From positions 1 through 11,287 of the forward strand of contig JBHEMU010000159.1 in assembly GCA_046262415.1 (NCBI GenBank): 11,287 nucleotides of DNA. Direction: 5' to 3'. Below are positions 6,523-11,287 of the stretch, piece by piece. Position 1 is the stretch's first letter, and the number at the start of each line of letters is the position of its first letter. The translations under genes were made by a program, and so were the position numbers. This DNA comes from JACDAS01 sp046262415 (GTDB lineage Bacteria > Actinomycetota > Thermoleophilia > Gaiellales > Gaiellaceae). A model generated the notes under the pieces. That model was not told where the DNA came from. It did no database searches and saw nothing but the letters and a program-made list of their open reading frames with translations.

Positions 6523-7376
6523 GCCCAGCCACCTACCCGCTTCTGACGCTCGGGGGCCTGGACTGGCCCCACGAGCAGACGGTGACGTCCTCGGGGGTTC
6601 GCATCCGGCTGCGGTCGACGAGCCCGGAGGGTATTGCGGCTCTCCTCGCGCGCCTGCCGGGGCAGTGGCGGCACTCGACGGCGACGAGGGTCGGCCGCAC
6701 GTACACCCTCGCGTCGGCCGGCGGGGCCGACGGCAGGTCCGGCGAGTACGTCCTCTACGAAGACGCCGAGGAGAGGGATCGCTCGTCCGACCTCGACTGG
6801 GTTCTCGCCAGTTTCGCAGGCTCAGCCGGCTTCTATATCGGCGAACGCTCGGTGCTGCGGACCTTCGTCCACGCCGGTGCCGTCGGCTGGCGCGGGCACG
6901 CGATCGTGCTTCCCGGCCGGGAGGGAACCGGTAAGACGACGCTGACGGCCGCCCTCGTGCGTGCCGGGGCGACGTACCTCTCGGACGATTACGTCCCGAT
7001 CGACGACCGGGGCCATGCTCATCCGTTTCCCAGACCCCTCGCGTTCAAGCGGCGGCCGCAAGACCCGGTGGAGTACCTGCCGGTGGAGGCGCTCGGCGGC
7101 GTGCAGGAGACCCGGACGCTTCCGGCCGGGCTGGTCGTCCTCGCTCCGTACCGGGGGCTGGAGCGCTGGCGTCCCCGGCGCCTTCCGCCCGGCCGCGCCG
7201 TCCTCGAGCTGCTGGCGAACTGCCTGTCGGCGCAGTCGCGGCCGCGGCAGGCGCTCGAACGGCTCGGGGGCCTCGTGACGGCGGCCCCGGTGCTCAAGGG
7301 CGGCCGCGGCGACGCCGACGAGACCGCTGCTCTGATCCTGGCGCGGCTCGAGTCCGCGCTCGCACGCCGTCCTTAA
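6519..7376 (+). CDS. HPr kinase-like P-loop protein (HprK-related kinase)
   Basis: This 285-residue protein starts at GTG 6519. An N-terminal domain of about 110 residues (YVLYEDAEE, LDWVLASFAG) is followed by a P-loop domain with VLPGREGTGKTTLTAAL, giving Walker A at residues 133-140 (Lys139), and TYLSDDYVPID with Asp156-Asp157 in the position of the HprK Walker-B-like aspartates. A region AGLVVLAPY follows, and the C-terminal part has no recognisable motif. True HprK phosphorylates a serine of the sugar-transport protein HPr and is usually a little longer. HprK homologues in RiPP clusters instead sit beside PqqD proteins, and one (paeninodin cluster) phosphorylates a lasso precursor. The PqqD-tail gene next door favours that second role. 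No HPr or PTS gene is in the window. The substrate is unknown. It is cytoplasmic, with no signal or TM segment. Confidence 0.8.
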   Translation: MSPATYPLLTLGGLDWPHEQTVTSSGVRIRLRSTSPEGIAALLARLPGQWRHSTATRVGRTYTLASAGGADGRSGEYVLYEDAEERDRSSDLDWVLASFAGSAGFYIGERSVLRTFVHAGAVGWRGHAIVLPGREGTGKTTLTAALVRAGATYLSDDYVPIDDRGHAHPFPRPLAFKRRPQDPVEYLPVEALGGVQETRTLPAGLVVLAPYRGLERWRPRRLPPGRAVLELLANCLSAQSRPRQALERLGGLVTAAPVLKGGRGDADETAALILARLESALARRP

Positions 7377-7424
7377 CACCCCATGAACGCCGCGGGCCAC
7401 CCGCTGCGATCTCCCCGGTGCGCT

Positions 7425-7439
7425 GCTACCCTGCGGGCC
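7425..7439 (+). promoter_or_regulatory. Candidate -10 box for second C25 gene (leaderless)
   Basis: GCTACCCTGCGGGCC holds TACCCT at 7427-7432, 7 nt before GTG 7440, the expected spacing for a transcript starting on the start codon. A weak -35-like CTGCGA lies 17 nt upstream (7404-7409). The block matches 3508-3522, upstream of the paralogous gene, at 11 of 15 bases. Confidence 0.5.
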
Positions 7440-9575
7440 GTGCGGTCGTTCGGCTTCGGGGTCTTCACGCTCGTCGTGCTGCTGGCGCTGGCAGGCACTC
7501 ATGCTGCTGCCGGCCCGCGGGCGACTGCCGCAGTGACGCCGACCATGAAGATCCTGGTCGACAGGCACGGGTTCTACCGGGTCCCCAGGGCCACGCTCGA
7601 GAACGCCGGCTTCGTCTACCCGACGAACGTGAACCTCCTCCACCTGACGACCGGCGGTGCCGAGGTTTCCTTCCAGCTGCGAAACGGCGCCCTCGAGTTC
7701 TACGGTCAGGGGCTCGACACCCAGGCGACCGACACCCGCACCTACTGGCTCTCGGCGGGGACGACGCGCGGTTCGCGGATGAACTTCGCGCGCGCGCGCG
7801 CCGCCGCCGCGCCGAGCAGCGCCACCTACGAGGAGACGCTGGTGTTCAACCCCCGCCAGCGCTATATCTCCACGATCGTCAACGGGCCGGCGGACAACTT
7901 CTTCGGCGACGTCGTCAGGCCGACCACGCCGGTCTCGCGCGCGATCTACCTCGCACACGTCGATCCCGCGGGAGCCGCGTCGCTCAAGCTCGACATGCAC
8001 GGTCTGAGTTCCGGAGCGCACACGGTCAACGTCAGCGCCAACGGCGTCCCGGTCGGGACCGTGATTGGAAGCGGGGTCTCGCCGATGTCCGCGGAGATGC
8101 CGATTCCCCCGAACACGCTGGTCAACGGCACGAACACGATCCGGCTCACCGATCCGGGTGCAGCCGGCTGCTGCATCACCCTGACCGACAAGTACACCCT
8201 CACCTACCGGCATCCGTACGTCGCGGACGCGGACGCGCTCAACTTCCCCGTGACCCCGGGAACCGCCGTGAGCGTGGACGGCTTCTCCAGCCGGACCGTG
8301 CGCCTGCTCGACGTCTCGAACCCGCTCGTGCCGAAGGAGCTCTTCCCGACGCGCGCGCAGACAGGGACTGACTTCACGATCGGCGTCACGCCGCCCGCCG
8401 GGGCGACGCGCCTCCACGCGTTCGCCGACGCGAAGGCGCTGGCGCCGAAGGCGGTCGTCCGCGAGGTCGACTCGAGCTGGAAGACGACGTCCCACCAGGC
8501 CGACCTCGTGATCATCACCCACAAGAACTTCCGCCCCGCGCTCCAGCCGCTGATCGACCAGCGCACGAAGCCGGTCGCGCAGGGCGGCGACGGCCTCAAG
8601 GTGGCCGTTGCCGACATCCAGGACGTCTACGACGAGTTCAGCTTCGGCAACAAGGATCCACTGGCGATCCGCGAGTTCCTCCGCTACGCGAAGACGAGCT
8701 GGACGGTGAAGCCGAGGTTCGCCCTGCTCGTCGGCGACGCGACGTTCGACCCTCGCAACTTCATGGGTGCAGGCAACTTCGACTTCGTCCCGACGAACTT
8801 CGTCAACGCCACCTTCACCGAGGCTGCGTCGGACGACTCCCTCGCCGATCTGAACAATCCGGCGGATGGAGTCCCCGAGCTCGCGGTCGGGCGCCTGCCA
8901 GTGCGCACGGCTGGGGCGACGACGACCGTCGTCAACAAGCTCCTCTCCTACGCCCGGGGGCCCGCGCGCCCGCGGACGGCGTTGCTCGTGGCGGACAACC
9001 TCGACCGCAACGACTACGACTTCCGGGGGTTCAGCGAGGAGCTCGAGCGCAGCAGCCTCGTCCCGAACGGCGTCGCGATCACGCGCGTCTACCGGCCCGA
9101 CAACGCCACGGTCCAGTCGGACACGGCGACGAAGAACACGATCTTCGCGGAGGCGAACAAGGGTCCGAGCCTCGTCAACTGGTTCGGGCACGGGGCGATC
9201 CAGACGTGGGCCGGTTTCCCGCTCTTTCATACCAATGACGCAGCCAACCTGACGAACGCGAACCTGTCGATCTACCTGATGATGACCTGCCAGAACGCCC
9301 AGTTCACCGCCCCTCCCACGGACGAAACGAGCATCGGCGAGGCGCTCCTGCTCGCCCCCAGGGGGGCGGTCGCGATCTGGGGCTCGAGCGGCGAGACATT
9401 TCCGAACGGCCAGGTGATCGCGGCGAAGGAGGCGACGCGCAGGCTCGTCGGCTCCACCGCGTCGAGTCTCGGCGATGCGATGATCGCGGCGAAGAGCACG
9501 GTGACCGATCCGGACGTGCGCAGCACGTGGGTGCTCCTGGGAGATCCGACCATGAAGATCCATCCGGCTCCGTGA
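7440..9575 (+). CDS. Secreted C25 family (gingipain-like) cysteine peptidase, copy 2
   Basis: I start this gene at GTG 7440 (711 residues) because VRSFGFGVFTLVVLLALAG then begins a compact signal peptide and a -10 box sits 7 nt upstream. The frame also opens at ATG 7383, which lacks a Shine-Dalgarno and adds 19 residues. The architecture matches the copy at 3525: an N-domain with HGFYRVPRATLENAG, EFYG and TYWL; beta-rich middle sections; and a peptidase domain with LLVGDATFDP (Asp433), SDDSLADL, GRLPVRT, His584 in WFGHGA and Cys617 in MMTCQNAQF. The His-Cys spacing is 33, as in gingipain R. The acidic loop differs (NNPADGVPE instead of NDDG), and a short KPVAQGGDG insertion precedes the VAVADIQDVYDEF block. 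Vicinal cysteines lie at 244-245. No sorting domain follows the peptidase domain. It is probably co-translated with the P-domain gene 2 nt downstream. Confidence 0.92.
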   Translation: MRSFGFGVFTLVVLLALAGTHAAAGPRATAAVTPTMKILVDRHGFYRVPRATLENAGFVYPTNVNLLHLTTGGAEVSFQLRNGALEFYGQGLDTQATDTRTYWLSAGTTRGSRMNFARARAAAAPSSATYEETLVFNPRQRYISTIVNGPADNFFGDVVRPTTPVSRAIYLAHVDPAGAASLKLDMHGLSSGAHTVNVSANGVPVGTVIGSGVSPMSAEMPIPPNTLVNGTNTIRLTDPGAAGCCITLTDKYTLTYRHPYVADADALNFPVTPGTAVSVDGFSSRTVRLLDVSNPLVPKELFPTRAQTGTDFTIGVTPPAGATRLHAFADAKALAPKAVVREVDSSWKTTSHQADLVIITHKNFRPALQPLIDQRTKPVAQGGDGLKVAVADIQDVYDEFSFGNKDPLAIREFLRYAKTSWTVKPRFALLVGDATFDPRNFMGAGNFDFVPTNFVNATFTEAASDDSLADLNNPADGVPELAVGRLPVRTAGATTTVVNKLLSYARGPARPRTALLVADNLDRNDYDFRGFSEELERSSLVPNGVAITRVYRPDNATVQSDTATKNTIFAEANKGPSLVNWFGHGAIQTWAGFPLFHTNDAANLTNANLSIYLMMTCQNAQFTAPPTDETSIGEALLLAPRGAVAIWGSSGETFPNGQVIAAKEATRRLVGSTASSLGDAMIAAKSTVTDPDVRSTWVLLGDPTMKIHPAP
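7787..7800 (+). repeat. (CG)7 dinucleotide run inside the second C25 gene
   Basis: Seven CG units followed by CCGCCGCCGCG encode an Arg-Ala/poly-Ala linker after the N-domain. Such alternating purine-pyrimidine tracts can adopt Z-form and are prone to slippage. Here it is probably just a low-complexity linker. Confidence 0.7.
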
Positions 9576-9577
9576 TC

Positions 9578-10546
9578 ATGCGACTGCGACCCCTCAGCCT
9601 CTCGAAGCTTCCCGGTCTCGGGCTCCTGGTCCTGGTCGGCACGCTCCTCGGCGGGGCGCAGGCGGCGCCGCTGGCCGTGTATCCCGGCGGAACGATCACG
9701 ATCGTCGACTGCTGCAACAACGCGGGCGCTGAGACGGGCCCGGCGAGCAAGGCCTCGCCCTACCCGGCGACGATCGTCGTGCCGAACACGGTCACGGGCG
9801 AGGTCGGCGAGGTCAGGGCGACCGTCGTGCTCGACCACGCGTGGCCGGACGATTTCGACCTTCTGCTCGTCGGGCCCTCGGGTGACAAGGTGATGCTCAC
9901 GTCGGACGCCGGCAGCACCTTCGGCAACGCGATCGTGCCCGACACGCTGACGTTCGCCGCCGTGGGCACGACGGGTGTTCCGGACAACCAGCAGCTCGAG
10001 AGCGGCACCTACGACCCGACCAACGGGCTCGCCGACTGCGACAAGGGGGAGACCGGAGCCGACGACGGCTTCCCGGCACCGGCGCCGCCGGGACCGCACC
10101 TCTCCGGAGGCGCGGCACTCTCGGTCTTCAACGGGAAGGCCGCCGCCGGCACCTGGAAGCTCTACGCGATCGACGACTGCAGTCTCGGGAACACCGTGGG
10201 CTCGTCGATCGCCAGCTGGTCGCTCGCCATCACGACCGGCCCCCCGACCGCCGTCCTCCTGAAGTCCTTCACGGCGGGACGGACGAAGACCGGCGCGGTG
10301 CTGCGCTGGCGGACGGCCGTCGAAGCGAACGTCCTCGGATTCCACGTGTACCGCACGTCGGCCGGGAAGCGCACGAAGGTCACCACCGCCCTGATCCGCG
10401 CGAAGGGCGGCGCGACCCGCGGCGCCGCCTACGCCCTGGTCGACAGGCGCGCAGGCCGCGGCGCCGCGCAGTATCGCCTGCAGATCGTGACGCTGGAGGG
10501 CCGGCGCTCCTGGAGCGCGCCCGCGTCACTGCGCGCGCGCCGCTAG
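9578..10546 (+). CDS. Secreted P-domain (proprotein convertase-type) protein with C-terminal FN3-like domain
   Basis: The start is ATG 9578, 2 nt after the peptidase stop; GTG 9572, overlapping that stop, is an in-frame alternative two codons longer. The 322-residue product has a signal peptide with a leucine-rich core and cleavage after AQA (residue 29). Residues about 35-220 resemble the P/homoB beta-jelly-roll found after subtilisin-like convertases: VVLDHAWPDDFDLLLVGPSGDKVMLTSDAG, GTYDP, LSVFNGKAAAGTWKLYAIDD and SIASWSLAI, here with no protease domain attached. Residues about 222-322 (VLRWRTAVEANVLGFHVYRTSAGKR, AYALVDRRAGRGAAQYRLQIVTLEGRRSWSAP) match a type of FN3-like domain common at the end of secreted proteins. 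Vicinal cysteines lie at 45-46. It may bind or stabilise the upstream peptidase; that partnership is inferred from the tight spacing alone. Its TAG stop is the first three bases of the tandem repeat. Confidence 0.85.
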   Translation: MRLRPLSLSKLPGLGLLVLVGTLLGGAQAAPLAVYPGGTITIVDCCNNAGAETGPASKASPYPATIVVPNTVTGEVGEVRATVVLDHAWPDDFDLLLVGPSGDKVMLTSDAGSTFGNAIVPDTLTFAAVGTTGVPDNQQLESGTYDPTNGLADCDKGETGADDGFPAPAPPGPHLSGGAALSVFNGKAAAGTWKLYAIDDCSLGNTVGSSIASWSLAITTGPPTAVLLKSFTAGRTKTGAVLRWRTAVEANVLGFHVYRTSAGKRTKVTTALIRAKGGATRGAAYALVDRRAGRGAAQYRLQIVTLEGRRSWSAPASLRARR

Positions 10547-10735
10547 GCGTCGCTTGCGACGCCGACCTCAGGAGCACGGGCTTGCCCGTGCTCCGTCTGA
10601 GCCGACCGCACGAGCGGATCCGGGTAGAGACCACACTCGTAGGCGTCGCTTGCGACGCCGACCTCAGGAGCACGGGCTTGCCCGTGCTCCGTCTGAGCCG
10701 ACCGCACGAGCGCATCCGGGTAGAGACCCACGCTC
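10544..10735. repeat. Two-copy 96-bp tandem repeat with paired CTTG hairpins
   Basis: Copy 1 begins at 10544 and copy 2 at 10640, an exact 96-bp offset. Over the 89-bp core (10544-10632 against 10640-10728) I see a single difference (G10617 against C10713); the last few bases diverge and copy 2 has one extra base. Each copy has two perfect inverted repeats with TT centres: GGCGTCGC/GCGACGCC (10546-10563, 10642-10659) and GGAGCACGGGC/GCCCGTGCTCC (10571-10594, 10667-10690). As RNA both would be stems capped by CUUG tetraloops. The element fills the gap between convergent genes and may act as a bidirectional terminator or be a REP/MITE-like dispersed element. Confidence 0.9.
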
Positions 10736-10745
10736 CTAGTCCCGG

Positions 10746-10859
10746 CTAGTCCAGCGCGAGGTAGATCAGGGCGACCCCCAGGGTGCCGGCGGCGAGGAGG
10801 ACGGCGAGCCCGAAGAGAGCCAGTCCCCAGAGCAGGTTGGTGCGCTCGGCCGGATCCAT
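10746..10859 (-). CDS. 37-residue single-span membrane protein downstream of ctaB
   Basis: The frame starts with ATG (10859-10857), 4 nt after the ctaB stop, and ends with TAG at 10748-10746. The protein begins MDPAERTNLLWGLALFG and continues as one long hydrophobic helix of about 28 residues ending IYLALD. Nearly every codon ends in G or C. The tight spacing after ctaB and the soluble acidic N-terminus plus a single TM suggest a real small protein of the cytochrome oxidase or heme A locus. I know no function for it, and no named family is recognised. It has no clear Shine-Dalgarno, so translational coupling with ctaB is likely. Confidence 0.65.
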   Translation of the reverse strand: MDPAERTNLLWGLALFGLAVLLAAGTLGVALIYLALD

Positions 10860-10863
10860 CGAT

Positions 10864-11287
10864 CTAGAGGACGAGGGGGTCGATCGCCATGGCGACGAAG
10901 AGCAGCGCCAGGTACGCGAGCGACGAGTGGAAGAGTGCGCCCGCGCGCGCCGGGGTCGGATCGCGGCGAAGGTTGACGGCGAGCCAGAGGAACCAGGCGC
11001 CGAGCGCCAGAGCGGAGCCCAGGTAGACGAGTCCGAGCGTGCCCCAGACGAAGGGCACGAGCGTGACGGGGACGAGCGCCAGCGAGTAGAGCACGATCCG
11101 CCGTGTCGTCTCGCTCTCGCCCCGGACGACCGGCAGCATCGGGATCCGCGCCGCCTCGTAGTCGCGGCGGATCAGCAGCGCGAGCGCCCAGAAGTGCGGC
11201 GGCGTCCACACGAAGACGATCGCGAACAGCGCGAGCGCCGGCAGCGTCAGGTTCCCGGTCGCCGCCGCCCAGCCGACGAGTGGCGGG
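10864..11287 (-). CDS. ctaB: Protoheme IX farnesyltransferase (heme O synthase), C-terminal part
   Basis: The minus-strand frame runs in from the right edge, so the 5' half is outside the window; 140 residues are visible of about 300 expected. The visible part begins PPLVGWAAATG and contains VWTPPHFWALALLIRRDY, a hallmark of the UbiA-superfamily heme O synthases, then DYEAARIPMLPVV. Three further membrane helices follow (VLYSLALVPVTLVPFVWG, LGLVYLGSALALGAWFLW, LAYLALLFVAMAID). The enzyme adds a farnesyl group to protoheme IX to give heme O, the precursor of heme A for aa3-type cytochrome oxidases, and acts in the cytoplasmic membrane. The stop is TAG at 10866-10864, and a small membrane ORF follows 4 nt later. 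The GTG within VWTPP is not the start. Confidence 0.95.
   Translation of the reverse strand, partial: PPLVGWAAATGNLTLPALALFAIVFVWTPPHFWALALLIRRDYEAARIPMLPVVRGESETTRRIVLYSLALVPVTLVPFVWGTLGLVYLGSALALGAWFLWLAVNLRRDPTPARAGALFHSSLAYLALLFVAMAIDPLVL

Noticed and set aside
7383..7439. ATG 7383 as start of the second C25 gene
   Set aside because: It has no Shine-Dalgarno and would put 19 extra residues before a complete signal peptide. GTG 7440 has a -10 box at leaderless distance. It is not fully excluded.
6822..9563. 913-codon antisense frame opposite the HprK-like and second C25 genes
   Set aside because: It is an Arg-rich shadow with no motif, spans two genes on the other strand, and reflects codon bias.
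10543..10731. 62-codon minus ORF made of two 32-residue repeats
   Set aside because: It is simply the translation of the 96-bp tandem repeat, whose period is a multiple of three. It has no start signal and is better explained as a hairpin element.
10544..10735. CRISPR array
   Set aside because: There are only two adjacent copies with no variable spacers, and each is dominated by internal palindromes.

Overview
The window is very GC-rich with strongly G/C-biased third codon positions. It has GTG and TTG starts, several genes whose only upstream signal is a TANNNT-type -10 box a few bases before the start codon, and a heme-A pathway gene (ctaB). This fits an aerobic, high-GC actinobacterium, perhaps class Thermoleophilia; that placement is inference, since there is no rRNA or marker phylogeny here.

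Layout. Positions 1-582 (+) hold the C-terminal part of a DUF4349-type membrane protein. Converging on it are two minus-strand genes: a short amidase-signature enzyme (3454-2342) and a secreted protein with fibronectin-III-like repeats (2298-595). A 70-bp divergent region at 3455-3524 separates the amidase from the first of two secreted C25 (gingipain-family) cysteine peptidases (3525-5615, +).

The central block, 5616-7376, is the most unusual part. It holds a PqqD/RRE-domain protein that continues into a twin-arginine-like hydrophobic segment and a six-cysteine tail (5802-6275). After it come a strong terminator-like hairpin, a candidate 35-residue Cys-containing ORF whose stop overlaps the next start (6415-6522), and an HPr-kinase-like protein (6519-7376). 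PqqD plus HprK-like pairs are a recognised RiPP-type combination, called HPr-rel-A systems in the TIGRFAM naming as I recall it. No radical SAM, asparagine synthase or cyclase gene is present in the window.

The second C25 peptidase (7440-9575) follows, and a secreted P-domain protein (9578-10546) starts 2 nt after its stop. The plus-strand block ends in a two-copy 96-bp tandem repeat, each copy carrying two hairpins with CTTG loops. Converging from the right are a 37-residue membrane protein (10859-10746) and the 3' half of ctaB (10864-11287).

Working picture (inference): the PqqD-tail protein and/or the small ORF are modified, possibly phosphorylated, by the HprK-like protein and exported, and the two secreted C25 peptidases and the P-domain protein act at the same cell-surface compartment. 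Nothing in the sequence proves this link. The adjacency and the paralogous flanking peptidases are the observations.
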